A stretch of DNA of 64,000 nucleotides, from positions 59,564 through 123,563 of the forward strand of contig CAZHAK010000008.1 in NCBI GenBank assembly GCA_964530625.1. The letters are read 5' to 3'. This document shows positions 8,838-16,655 of the stretch, one piece after another. Below the pieces are notes generated by a model. The model was not told the DNA's origin. It saw only the letters and a list, made by a program, of their open reading frames with translations, and did not search any database. The position numbers and the translations under genes are program-made. The DNA comes from JABWCQ01 sp964530625 (GTDB lineage Bacteria; Electryoneota; RPQS01). Numbering within the stretch: the stretch's first letter is position 1; each line of letters begins with the position of its first letter.

Positions 8838-9161
8838 TCAAATGGCAAAGAACATCAAATGCACGAAAGACATCACGACATTGATGACGACAAAATACAT
8901 CAGCACTCGCAAAACAGTCGAGCGGTTGTATCCGAGGTGCATGAGATAGAGATAGATGGGAATCAGCGCAACCGCGATTCCCGCTGCGCGAGCCAAAACA
9001 AATGAATCCGTTCTTTCGATTAGTGCGCCGGTCACCAGAAAGCTTGCAAGCCCGCTTATGACCACAACAATAAACGCCTGACGATAGCTAAGAGAATCGT
9101 CCTTTGCAATCACCGCCACAAGGATCCACAGCATGGCCGCTGAGACCAACGCGCCCCACAT
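8838..9161 (-). CDS. Small membrane protein between aceF and lpdA
   Basis: This 107-residue protein consists almost entirely of about four hydrophobic helices ('ALVSAAMLWILVAVIA', 'AFIVVVISGLASFLVTGAL', 'AAGIAVALIPIYLYLM', 'VLMYFVVINVVMSFVHLMFF'). I do not recognise its family. It sits between the E2 and E3 genes of pyruvate dehydrogenase, 31 bases upstream of the lpdA start, and would be co-transcribed with them. Whether it has a role with the complex or is a passenger cannot be told from the sequence. Confidence 0.7.
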   Translation of the reverse strand: MWGALVSAAMLWILVAVIAKDDSLSYRQAFIVVVISGLASFLVTGALIERTDSFVLARAAGIAVALIPIYLYLMHLGYNRSTVLRVLMYFVVINVVMSFVHLMFFAI

Positions 9162-9183
9162 ATTCGCTCCTCTGTTCTGATCT

Positions 9184-9215
9184 CCCTCCGCGTCGCGCGG
9201 GGGGATTAAGGGGGG
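9184..9215. repeat. G-run palindromic repeat, family A, copy 1
   Basis: A short stem 'CCTCCGCG...CGCGGGGGG' is followed by ATTAAGGGGGGT. It lies between the aceF stop and the small membrane protein gene and abuts the aceF stop codon. The shared layout with the other family A copies is a C-run/G-run hairpin plus a trailing A-GGGGGG block. Confidence 0.65.
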
Positions 9216-10535
9216 TTATCCTTCCACACTCAACACAAACGGCTCTTCCACCGCCTGACAAACCCATCTCAAGAATCTTGCGGCATCCGCGCCGTCAATC
9301 AAGCGGTGATCATAGGAGAGCGACATCGGCATGATTCTGCGCGGCTCAAACTTTTTGCCGTTCCAGACGGGTTTTGTTTGTGCGCGTGAGACACCTAAGA
9401 TGGCCGCGTCGGGTTGATTGACGATGGGACTAAAATTCGTGCCGCCGATACCGCCTAAATTTGAAATCGTGAACACGCTGCCCTGCATTTCTTCAATCGT
9501 CAGCTTACGGTCGCGCGCGCGTCCGGCAATTTCGGTTAACTCAACGGAGAGTTGAATCAGATTTTTGGACTCCACGTCGCGAATCACGGGCACGAGCAAT
9601 CCGCGCTCGGTGTCCACCGCCACGCCGATGTGATAGTAATCTTTGAAGACCACTTCCTCAGTATTGAAATCCAGACTGCCGCGAAAATTCGGAAAGACCT
9701 TCAGCGCGGCGGCGGAAACTTTCAACAGAATCGCGGTAAACGTCAGCGCCCCACCGGCCTTTTCGGCAAGCGGAGCAAACTGCTTGCGCAATTTTTCCAA
9801 GTTGGTCACGTCGGCTTCATCGAATTGCGTGACCTGCGGGCCGGTGCTCCAATCGCGCGCGAGTTTTTGCGCGGTGGCACGGCGCACTCCGGACATCGGT
9901 TCGCGATGCGTGTCGCCCCACTTGGAAAAATCGGGCAACGCTTGCGGACCGACCGCGCCGACGGTTGCGCCGCCCGCGCTGGGAATTTTCGCGCTCGTAC
10001 GGACGAATAATTTTACGTCGTCAATCACGATGCGGCCATGCGGACCGCTGCCGTCAACTTGCGCCAAATCCACACCGAGTTCGCGCGCGAAGCGTCTCAC
10101 TGACGGCCCGGCCGGCAGCAAGCGATCATCTTTGACTTGGCCGTTGGTTTCCATTCCCCCTCGCTTTAGCGGGGGGGCAAGGGGGGGTTCTGTTTTCGTC
10201 GCCACACTCTTCTTCGTTTCAGCAGCCACAGGGGCAGCCGCTACAGGCGCGGGTTTCGGTTTTTCGGCAGGCACAGGGCCAGCCGCTACACTTGTGCTCG
10301 CGCTCGCCTCAATCTGCATCACAGCTTGCTCCGGTTTCACTTTGTCGCCGGGTTTGATCATAATTTTGGTGATCTTCCCCGCGACATCGGACGGGACTTC
10401 GAGCACGGCTTTGTCGGTTTCGAGTTCGAACAACCCTTGATCAACTTTGACGGTGTCGCCGACTTTGACGAGCACCTTGACCACATCGCCCTTAGCGATG
10501 CCGTCTCCGAGAAATGGTATTTTGAAATCAGGCAT
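9216..10535 (-). CDS. aceF: Pyruvate dehydrogenase E2, dihydrolipoyl acetyltransferase
   Basis: E2 accepts the acetyl group from E1 on its lipoyl arm and passes it to CoA. The 439-residue protein has one N-terminal lipoyl domain with Lys42 in 'ETDKAVLEV', an Ala/Pro-rich linker, a peripheral-subunit-binding domain at about 139-177 ('PSVRRFARELGVDL...GRIVIDDV'), and the catalytic acyltransferase domain ending in 'DHRLIDGADAARFL' with the active-site His. Residues 117-127 ('PPLAPPLKRGG') are encoded by a dispersed palindromic repeat (family A copy 2) inserted in the flexible linker. The gene starts 7 bases after the DUF5131 gene and ends next to another copy of the same repeat. Confidence 0.95.
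   Translation of the reverse strand: MPDFKIPFLGDGIAKGDVVKVLVKVGDTVKVDQGLFELETDKAVLEVPSDVAGKITKIMIKPGDKVKPEQAVMQIEASASTSVAAGPVPAEKPKPAPVAAAPVAAETKKSVATKTEPPLAPPLKRGGMETNGQVKDDRLLPAGPSVRRFARELGVDLAQVDGSGPHGRIVIDDVKLFVRTSAKIPSAGGATVGAVGPQALPDFSKWGDTHREPMSGVRRATAQKLARDWSTGPQVTQFDEADVTNLEKLRKQFAPLAEKAGGALTFTAILLKVSAAALKVFPNFRGSLDFNTEEVVFKDYYHIGVAVDTERGLLVPVIRDVESKNLIQLSVELTEIAGRARDRKLTIEEMQGSVFTISNLGGIGGTNFSPIVNQPDAAILGVSRAQTKPVWNGKKFEPRRIMPMSLSYDHRLIDGADAARFLRWVCQAVEEPFVLSVEG
10154..10189. repeat. G-run palindromic repeat, family A, copy 2, inside aceF
   Basis: The plus strand reads ATTCCCCCTCGCTTTAGCG followed by GGGGGG, CAA and a second G run. It lies in frame within the E2 linker and encodes 'PPLAPPLKRGG' on the minus strand. 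The copy inside the methyltransferase gene (23481-23517) differs at only a few positions. Confidence 0.8.
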
Positions 10536-10542
10536 GGTTTTG

Positions 10543-11271
10543 TTATGCTTCCTGAAGGACGTTTAGTTGAGTTGGCATTTCATCCCAAAAGCGGTTGTCG
10601 AGACTTCTGCCTGTGCGGCTTTTCACCACACCGCCCCACTGTTTGAAAAAGAACGGTACACCCGCATCAAGACACTGGTCACGAATTTCGCGCGCCCAAT
10701 CAGCAGACATGGGTCGCGCACCTGGGCCAGACTCGCCACCAACAATCACCCAGTCAATGTCTGTCAAGTCCATGTTCGGAAGTGGCCCAATGAGCGGTTC
10801 ACATGAAAGGAATTTTAATTTCGCGCAACTCGCACGTAGGTCATCAATACGGAACAAGACATCTTTGCTCTCAACGCTGACACCCATCCAAACATTCTCT
10901 GGCCATTCCAGAAATCTGCTTAGACCCGCAAGTCGCGTTGAGCGTTTTGTCAACACTTGAAAATTGTGCCAATATGCAAGCGCCATCGTGCCAAAGACCT
11001 GTAATACATACTCACGCGGTACTTTTTCGTGAAACAGATCACTCATTGAATTAACAAAAATTGTTTGCGGTACGGGCCAATAAATTGGAAGGTCAACAAC
11101 CTCTGGGTGCAGAGTTACCTCGAAGCCGTTTCTGTATTTTTTTTGCCCCATCGCTTGCAGGCGCTTTGCCATTCTCTCTGCATAGCAAAACTTGCAACCT
11201 TGGCTTACCTTGTTACATCCGGTAACCGGGTTCCATGTGGAGTTAGTCCACTCGATCGAAGATTTTGACAT
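10543..11271 (-). CDS. DUF5131 (phage Gp37/Gp68-like) three-Cys-motif protein
   Basis: This 242-residue protein belongs to the DUF5131/Gp37-Gp68 family, described as radical-SAM-like. The N-terminal 'SIEWTNSTWNPVTGC' leads into the three-cysteine motif C19-x6-C26-x2-C29, followed by 'YAERMAKR'. Further family blocks are 'IFVNSMSDLFHE', 'WMGVSVES', 'FLSCEPLIGPL' and 'WVIVGGESGPGARPM'. The catalytic reaction is not known. It follows the TcmP gene by 8 bases and precedes aceF by 7, so the pair is embedded in the pdh operon. Families of this type are known to travel with TcmP, which makes this a two-gene module rather than a pdh component. Confidence 0.9.
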   Translation of the reverse strand: MSKSSIEWTNSTWNPVTGCNKVSQGCKFCYAERMAKRLQAMGQKKYRNGFEVTLHPEVVDLPIYWPVPQTIFVNSMSDLFHEKVPREYVLQVFGTMALAYWHNFQVLTKRSTRLAGLSRFLEWPENVWMGVSVESKDVLFRIDDLRASCAKLKFLSCEPLIGPLPNMDLTDIDWVIVGGESGPGARPMSADWAREIRDQCLDAGVPFFFKQWGGVVKSRTGRSLDNRFWDEMPTQLNVLQEA

Positions 11272-11279
11272 TTGTTGTC

Positions 11280-12404
11280 CTACTCGAAGTTTATCGTCGC
11301 ATAGTCAGGAACTTGACCTTCTCGAAGTTTCTTTCCGCCAGCGTCAACTGTGACCAGCCCTTGCTTTCGCAACCCATCAATTGCCTTGCGAAAATCTGTC
11401 TCAATGTAGTGTTCTCGCGTCAATTGTTCCTGGCAGAGTTGGCCAAATGTTGTTTTTCTACCCCGATATTCAGTGAGAAGTTGCTCTCCCAAGGATTCTT
11501 CGGGCGGATACAATCCCGCAAGAAGCGTCGTTTGATCGTGAGTCGCTGCGTTCATTCCAAGAGCCTGCATCACCTCGCCACCTTCTGTACTGAGATGCTT
11601 CATCACGCTCTTCATGATCTTGTAGCCCTTTTCATCCTTGGTTGCAAAAACCACGTATTGACTTGTTCTTGCGCCTCTTCGATCAGTAATTAGGTACTTG
11701 AGCGTATATTTTGCTCCGCCCTCACGCTTCAACGACTCGCCCAACGCATTGATGATTGCGTCTTCACGCTCATCTGGTGACATACCTGCAATTTTGGCTC
11801 TTAGGCGTTCTGCCTGATCCACTCCAACAAAGTCGTTCACCCACTCTTCTGCGGTCTTATCCGTGAGGTGTTGGTTGAACAGTCTATAGTTGAAAAAAAG
11901 TATGCACTCTGAGCCGAAATATGACATTAGATCAAGAACCATTTCAGCACTAATTCCATTGCATCCGAACGGATCTAGAAATGTCAGGGTTGGCTGGTTC
12001 TTTAAGAATCCAAATTCACTAATCGTTTTGGGGGAAATATCAACAGTGAAAAAGCGGATCGTTTTGTCAAGACACTTGTTCACGTCGAACTTGCTAATAT
12101 TGCCTTTCAGGTCCTCGACCCACTGAGTTTCTCTGTCATTGAACACGAGTTTCGTCGCGCGAAGAAGCTCTGGGTCGTCGATCACATATTCAAGGACCTT
12201 AATTGGCGTTGAGTGTGCGCCGTCTTCTGTATAGATTCCCGGTCCACAGAACAAATCGGCATACATGATATTAGGAGTCCGTCGTCCACGTTTTTGGTGG
12301 CCGATTATGACATTCGCCCAACCTTTAAAGTATCGGGCAACTATTTCTGCCTTTACTTCAGATCTTGACGATTGCCTTAGAAAGAAATTCTTGTTTTGAT
12401 CCAT
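11280..12404 (-). CDS. tcmP: Three-Cys-motif partner protein TcmP
   Basis: TcmP is the regular partner of the DUF5131 three-Cys protein. The 374-residue product has a Rossmann methyltransferase-like core: 'YADLFCGPG' at 48-56 resembles a SAM-binding loop and 'LTFLDPFGCNG' at 140-150 resembles a DPPY-like motif. The C-terminal third ('LLTEYRGRKTTFGQLCQEQL...DFRKAIDGLRKQGLV') looks like a winged helix. ATG 12404 was chosen for its AGGAG site about 8 bases upstream; the frame is open further up without support. The coding sequence is visibly more A/T-rich than the flanking pdh genes, consistent with acquisition. The molecular activity is unproven. Confidence 0.9.
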   Translation of the reverse strand: MDQNKNFFLRQSSRSEVKAEIVARYFKGWANVIIGHQKRGRRTPNIMYADLFCGPGIYTEDGAHSTPIKVLEYVIDDPELLRATKLVFNDRETQWVEDLKGNISKFDVNKCLDKTIRFFTVDISPKTISEFGFLKNQPTLTFLDPFGCNGISAEMVLDLMSYFGSECILFFNYRLFNQHLTDKTAEEWVNDFVGVDQAERLRAKIAGMSPDEREDAIINALGESLKREGGAKYTLKYLITDRRGARTSQYVVFATKDEKGYKIMKSVMKHLSTEGGEVMQALGMNAATHDQTTLLAGLYPPEESLGEQLLTEYRGRKTTFGQLCQEQLTREHYIETDFRKAIDGLRKQGLVTVDAGGKKLREGQVPDYATINFE

Positions 12405-12485
12405 TCGCGACTCCTGCTTGAAATGACGACTCTCGTGAAAGTTACTCCAACACACGCGAATGTACATTATCCAGCACAACTACCC
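12405..12485 (-). other. aceE-tcmP junction
   Basis: This 81-base gap is the longest in the pdh operon besides the leader. It contains the tcmP ribosome-binding site and a possible -10 (GATAAT on the minus strand, near 12471), but no convincing -35 at the right distance. The accessory pair may have its own weak promoter or rely on read-through. Confidence 0.35.
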
Positions 12486-15221
12486 TCACGACACCCACGG
12501 ATCGAGCTTATCCGCTTTCACGTCAAACTCTTTCATGTGTTGGGTGATGACGTCGGGTTTGATCTTGCCTTGTCCGACGAGTTTGTTGAGCGCGGCTTGG
12601 ACGATGTAGGGGGCGCTGACTTCGAAGAAGTTTCTGAGCACGTCACGGCTTTCGCTTCTGCCGAAACCGTCGGTGCCTAACGAATGAAACTCGCCGGGGA
12701 CGTAGCTGCGGATTAAATCGCTTTGCGCTTTCATGTAATCCGAGGTGGCAATGGTGATGTCGGCTCCGTCCTTCAGAACTTGAGTGATGAACGGGACTTT
12801 GGGAACCCCGGTCGGGTTCAGCATATTGTGACGCTCGCAAGACAGGGCTTCGGTGTAGAGTGTCTTGTAGCTTGTGACACTATAGACATCCGCGGCCACG
12901 CCGTATTTTTCGGACAGCATTTTTTGCGCTTCCAAAACACCGAGCATGATCGAGCCTGAACCGAACAGGTTTACGCGCAGTTTGGCTTTCTTGTCGTCGG
13001 ATTTCTTGTAAAGATAAATTCCCTTCAGCACGCCGTCCTCGACACCCTTGGGCATTTCGGGATGCGCGTAGTTCTCATTTTGAATCGTCAGGTAGTAGAA
13101 AATTGCTTCCTGATCCTGATACATCCGTTTCATGCCGTCTTTGATGATCAGCGCGAGTTCGTAGCCGAATGCGATATCATAGACCATCAAGTTCGGAACG
13201 GGCAGAGTGAGGATCGGGCTGTGACCGTCTTCGTGTTGCAGACCTTCGCCGTTCAGCGTGGTGCGTCCGGCCGTCGCGCCCATCATAAAGCCTCTGCAGC
13301 GCGCGTCTCCGGCGGCCCAAATCAGATCGCCGATTCTTTGCGGGCCGAACATCGAATAGAAGGTGAAAAACGGAATCATGTTCAACCCGTGATTGGCATA
13401 GGCCGTGCCCGCCGCGGTGAAGCTCGACATCGAGCCGGCTTCGGTGATGCCTTCTTCAAGAATCTGGCCGTCCGTCATCTCTTTATAATATAGAAGAGAC
13501 GCGCGATCCACCGGCTCATAGAGCTGGCCGATGCTCGAATAGATGCCGACCTGACGGAACAGCGCTTCCATCCCGAACGTGCGGGCTTCGTCGGGGACGA
13601 TGGGAACGACCAGTTTGCCCCACGCCTCGTCCTTAAGTAGCTTGGACAAAATCCGCACGAAGACCATGGTGGTTGAGACTTCGCGTTCGCCGCTGCTTTC
13701 GTAAAATTCCTTCCAGAACTCTTTGGCCGGCGGAGCCATAGGTTGAACCTTCACACGGCGCTCCGGCAGGAATCCGCCGAGTTTTTCGCGCCGTTCCTTA
13801 ATATAGATCATCTCGGGGCTGTCTTGCGGCGGCTTGTAGAGCGGTGTCGCGGCGATGGCTTCATCCGAAATAGGAATCCCGAAGCGTGTGCGGAAGTGCC
13901 GCAACTCTTCGTCATTCAGCTTCTTTTGCTGGTGTGTAATGTTGCGGCCTTCACCGGCTTCGCCCAAGCCATAACCTTTGATGGTCTTGGCCAAAATCAC
14001 CGTGGGCTGTCCCTTGTGCTCGACGGCGGCTTTGTAGGCGGCATAAACTTTTTCGGGTTCGTGGCCGCCGCGGCGCATTCTGGAGAGTTGCTCATCAGAG
14101 AGATGATCCACTAACTTACGCAGTTCGGGATCTGTGCCGAAGAAATGTTCGCGGATATAGTCTCCCGACTCGACCGTGTATTTTTGGTAATCGCCGTCCA
14201 ATGCTTCGCCCATCCGCTTGACCAGCTTGCCGTGCTTGTCTTCGGCCAGCAGATAATCCCAATCATTTCCCCACACGAGCTTAATCACATTCCAGCCCGC
14301 GCCCCGGAAAATCGTTTCGAGTTCCTGAATGATTTTGCCGTTGCCGCGCACCGGGCCGTCAAGTCTCTGCAGATTACAGTTGACGACAAAAATCAAGTTG
14401 TCGAGCTTTTCGCGTCCGGCCAATCCGATCGCGCCGAGCGCTTCGGGTTCGTCGGTTTCGCCGTCTCCCAAAAAGGCCCAGACGTGCGAATCCTGCTTGG
14501 GTTTCAAGTCGCGGTTTTCCAGATAGCGATTGAAGCGAGCCTGATAAATTGCCGTGATCGGGCCGAGTCCCATCGAGACCGTGGGAAACTGCCAGAAATT
14601 CGGCATCAACCACGGATGCGGATAGGAGCTTAAGCCGCCTTCGGGTCGTAATTCGTGACGGAAGTTGCGCAGTTGCTCAACCGAGAGTCTTCCCTCCAAG
14701 AAGGCGCGCGCGTAAACTCCCGGCGACGCATGCCCTTGGAAGAAGACCATGTCGGCGCCTTCGGGGTGGTCATGACCTCGGAAGAAGTGGTTAAAACCGA
14801 TCTCAAACAGAGTCGCGGCAGACGCATAGGTGGAGATATGTCCGCCGATGCCTTCTTCGGCGCGATTGGCTCGCACGACCATTGCCATCGCGTTCCAGCG
14901 GATGATACTCTTGATACGGCGCTCGATTTCGCGGCTGCCCGGAAACGCCGGTTGTTTGTCGGCAGGAATCGTGTTCACATAAGGCGTTCCCAGCGCGAAC
15001 GGCACCGACACACCTTTCTTTTGCGCATGAATCTGCAGCCATTTCAGGAGCGTCTGCACGCGCTCAGGGCCGCCCTGCTGAAACTCGTAATCCAGCGACT
15101 CCACCCATTCTTGAATCTCAACATCCTCAGGGAGTTCCTGGCCGCGATATGGGTTGTAAGCCGAGTCTTCGTGGATATTCTCCAGCAAAATTTTCTCTTC
15201 GGCTTGTGTAATATTGCTCAT
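12486..15221 (-). CDS. aceE: Pyruvate dehydrogenase E1, homodimeric type
   Basis: AceE is the thiamine-diphosphate enzyme that decarboxylates pyruvate and reductively acetylates the lipoyl arm of E2. The 911-residue length fits the homodimeric proteobacterial type, not the alpha/beta type. Visible blocks are 'GHISTYASAATLFEIGFNHFFRG', the ThDP/Mg motif 'FLGDGETDEPEALGA', 'VILAKTIKGYGLG', 'AGRTTLNGEGLQHEDGHS' and 'ATSDYMKAQ...GTDGFGRSE'. It is the first gene of the operon. A strong promoter lies about 75 bases upstream of its ATG at 15221. Confidence 0.96.
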   Translation of the reverse strand: MSNITQAEEKILLENIHEDSAYNPYRGQELPEDVEIQEWVESLDYEFQQGGPERVQTLLKWLQIHAQKKGVSVPFALGTPYVNTIPADKQPAFPGSREIERRIKSIIRWNAMAMVVRANRAEEGIGGHISTYASAATLFEIGFNHFFRGHDHPEGADMVFFQGHASPGVYARAFLEGRLSVEQLRNFRHELRPEGGLSSYPHPWLMPNFWQFPTVSMGLGPITAIYQARFNRYLENRDLKPKQDSHVWAFLGDGETDEPEALGAIGLAGREKLDNLIFVVNCNLQRLDGPVRGNGKIIQELETIFRGAGWNVIKLVWGNDWDYLLAEDKHGKLVKRMGEALDGDYQKYTVESGDYIREHFFGTDPELRKLVDHLSDEQLSRMRRGGHEPEKVYAAYKAAVEHKGQPTVILAKTIKGYGLGEAGEGRNITHQQKKLNDEELRHFRTRFGIPISDEAIAATPLYKPPQDSPEMIYIKERREKLGGFLPERRVKVQPMAPPAKEFWKEFYESSGEREVSTTMVFVRILSKLLKDEAWGKLVVPIVPDEARTFGMEALFRQVGIYSSIGQLYEPVDRASLLYYKEMTDGQILEEGITEAGSMSSFTAAGTAYANHGLNMIPFFTFYSMFGPQRIGDLIWAAGDARCRGFMMGATAGRTTLNGEGLQHEDGHSPILTLPVPNLMVYDIAFGYELALIIKDGMKRMYQDQEAIFYYLTIQNENYAHPEMPKGVEDGVLKGIYLYKKSDDKKAKLRVNLFGSGSIMLGVLEAQKMLSEKYGVAADVYSVTSYKTLYTEALSCERHNMLNPTGVPKVPFITQVLKDGADITIATSDYMKAQSDLIRSYVPGEFHSLGTDGFGRSESRDVLRNFFEVSAPYIVQAALNKLVGQGKIKPDVITQHMKEFDVKADKLDPWVS

Positions 15222-15300
15222 TTTTGGGTCCTTTCCCCGGCTTTTTAGCCGTCATAGCGGCTCTCGCCGCCAATCCAGTTCTTTGTACAATGCAGTCCTT

Positions 15301-15329
15301 AATATACCCATTTCCCGCTCGAGATTCAA
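15301..15329 (-). promoter_or_regulatory. Sigma70-like promoter of the aceE operon
   Basis: On the minus strand TTGAAT (15329-15324) and TATATT (15306-15301) are separated by 17 bases. The start would be near 15294, which gives a leader of about 70 bases before aceE. A TTGTACAA palindrome lies just downstream of the predicted start and might be a regulator site. Confidence 0.7.
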
Positions 15330-15440
15330 ACTCCGCTGTTTCAGTCGCCCTGCTCGTCCATGACGCAGAAGCTGGTCAGCCGATCCGTTTCAAGACAAAA
15401 TTGGGGACTCGTCCGACAAGTTTTTTCTTACGTCGCGCCC

Positions 15441-15473
15441 TTTATCATTTATCCTTTCTCCTTCATCCTTTTT
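15441..15473. repeat. Pyrimidine-rich repeat (ATCC/TTC type), copy 1
   Basis: A C/T-rich stretch built of 'TTTATCATTTATCC' and 'TTTCTCCTTCATCC' units. A close relative lies in opposite orientation at 51196-51223. It is non-coding, in the long gap upstream of aceE. Confidence 0.5.
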
Positions 15474-15537
15474 CGCAATCGGAGGCATAGCCTCTCAACT
15501 ATTTTCACTCTGCGTCCATTCGTCACAGTAGAACCGA

Positions 15538-15742
15538 CGGGTTTTCATAGGGAAAACCGGGCCATCGCACGGCTCCGCGAGCAGGTCTGCCAACCCTTTC
15601 CGGAGCGTGTGCCGGTTGCGCTTTCCGCATCTTGCGGCTTGTTCGCGCAGGTTGCTTCAGAGGAATCGTTTGGTCACGCAACTAACTCACTTTCAATTAC
15701 TTCTCTCCGAAAAAAGCGGCTTTTCCCCTATGAAAAACCGGC
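15538..15742. other. Inverted-repeat-bounded intergenic element
   Basis: Left arm 15538-15556 ('GGTTTTCATAGGGAAAA') and right arm 15721-15741 (complement 'GGTTTTTCATAGGGGAAAA') pair over about 18 bases with two single-base bulges. Between them are further hairpins: GCAC-GCTCCG-type arms at about 15566-15577 and 15600-15612, and CCGCA...TGCGG near 15625-15637. No coding signal was found. It may be a structured RNA or a MITE-like remnant. It lies in the 900-base gap between aceE and the SWIB gene, and apart from the features listed here that gap shows nothing recognisable. Confidence 0.45.
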
Positions 15743-15759
15743 TCCCGAGCGCATTCCGC

Positions 15760-15833
15760 AAGACTCTCTTGGGCAGAGCGCAACACCTGCGACGGAGCGA
15801 TTTCGCAGGGCGAGAATCCCTCCCGAGAGTCTT
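15760..15833. other. Hairpin cluster
   Basis: AAGACTCTC (15760-15768) pairs perfectly with GAGAGTCTT (15825-15833), and GGG/CCC extend it inside. A second stem CCTGCG (15786-15791) / CGCAGG (15804-15809) is nested within. A 10-base direct repeat GCGCATTCCG flanks it (15749-15758 and 15847-15856). It lies just upstream of the SWIB promoter; no T run follows, so it is not a simple terminator. Confidence 0.45.
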
Positions 15834-15888
15834 CTGCAACTCTGCGGCGCATTCCGTCGTTCAAATTTATATGGATGCGCTCTCCCTC

Positions 15889-15918
15889 TTGACAAAAAAA
15901 ATATATTGTGAGTATATT
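15889..15918 (+). promoter_or_regulatory. Sigma70-like promoter of the SWIB/histone-like gene
   Basis: A consensus TTGACA at 15889-15894 is followed after 18 bases by TATATT at 15913-15918, within an A/T-rich track. Transcription would start near 15925, leaving a leader of about 210 bases that contains two small hairpins. Confidence 0.75.
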
Positions 15919-16015
15919 TGCGTTAGCATTGTGGCGCAGGTCTGGCGCGTCCCGTGAAACCTCCTTTGATTGACTGTTCGAGCGCTCGTGACTCGGACTT
16001 AAAAATAAACGGATC

Positions 16016-16060
16016 AGGGCTGCCTCACAGCCCTACCCAGCGCAGGGACGCCGCAGTCCC
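16016..16060. repeat. Two small GC hairpins, family D, in the SWIB leader
   Basis: AGGGCTG/CAGCCCT (16016-16022 and 16028-16034) and GGGAC/GTCCC (16045-16049 and 16056-16060) form two adjacent stems. Similar mini-palindromes with CTCA/CTG-containing loops recur at 45245-45263 and 58769-58821. They lie in the 5' leader of the SWIB gene and could be transcribed. Confidence 0.45.
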
Positions 16061-16136
16061 CGCCCCCGATTCGGGACAATTTTTGACTGCAAGAAACCCT
16101 GAGAACCAAATAACCATCGAGCAAAGGAGCTCTCAC

Positions 16137-16637
16137 ATGGCCACGAAGAAGAAGAAGAAAGCTACGGCTAAGAAGGCGACCAAGAAGAAAGCCACCAAGA
16201 AGAAAGCTGCAGCCAAGAAGGCTGCGCCGAAGAAAGCCACCAAGAAGAAAGCTACAGCCAAGAAGGCGACCAAGAAGAAAGCCACCAAGAAGAAAGCTGC
16301 GGCCAAGAAGGCTGCGCCGAAGAAGGCCGCCAAGAAGAAAGCTACCGCCAAGAAGGCCACTAAGAAGAAAGCCGCCAAGCGTAAACCGAATGCCGCTTTC
16401 ATGGCCCCGATGACGATCAGCCCCGTGCTGGCCGAAGTCATTGGCAGCAAGCCCATGCCGCGCACCGAAGTCACCAAGAAGATTTGGGACTACATCAAGA
16501 AGAACGGCCTGCAGGACAAGGTGAATCGTCGCAACATCAACGCCGACGACAAGCTCCGCAAGCTGTTCGGCAAGAGCCAGGTTTCGATGTTCGAAATGAC
16601 CAAGCTCGTCAGCAAGCACCTCACCGCCGCCAAGTAG
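16137..16637 (+). CDS. Histone H1-like Lys/Ala repeat protein fused to a SWIB domain
   Basis: The 166-residue basic protein has an N-terminal tail (about residues 9-83) made of pentads such as 'ATKKK', 'AAAKK' and 'AAPKK', as in histone H1 C-terminal tails and bacterial Hc1-like proteins. This is followed by a SWIB/MDM2 domain (about 88-163): 'TISPVLAEVIGS', 'RTEVTKKIWDYIKKNGLQD', 'INADDKLRKLFG', 'SMFEMTKLVSKHL'. It probably binds and compacts DNA. ATG 16137 was chosen for its AAAGGAG site 10 bases upstream. The DNA of the tail is an internal 90-base repeat. Known relatives occur in Chlamydiae and Planctomycetes; the cellular role here is inferred. Confidence 0.9.
   Translation: MATKKKKKATAKKATKKKATKKKAAAKKAAPKKATKKKATAKKATKKKATKKKAAAKKAAPKKAAKKKATAKKATKKKAAKRKPNAAFMAPMTISPVLAEVIGSKPMPRTEVTKKIWDYIKKNGLQDKVNRRNINADDKLRKLFGKSQVSMFEMTKLVSKHLTAAK
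16161..16382 (+). repeat. 90-base coding tandem repeat in the histone-like tail
   Basis: A 90-base unit starts at 16161, 16251 and, truncated, 16341, and encodes 30 residues (six pentads) about 2.4 times. The copies differ mainly at third codon positions. Such a repeat can change copy number by slippage or recombination. Confidence 0.85.
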
Positions 16638-16655
16638 GTGCGTGAAACGCACCTT

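Noticed and set aside
9643..10440. 265-codon plus-strand frame opposite aceF
   Set aside because: Antisense shadow of a well-conserved E2 gene.
15360..15957. Overlapping plus-strand frames in the aceE-SWIB gap
   Set aside because: No ribosome-binding site, no protein-like composition, and they run through the strong inverted repeats and the promoter.
16014..16652. Long open frame on the minus strand across the SWIB gene
   Set aside because: Its Leu/Gly/Phe-rich repeats are the complement of the Lys/Ala codons of the real gene, which has a promoter, ribosome-binding site and known domains.
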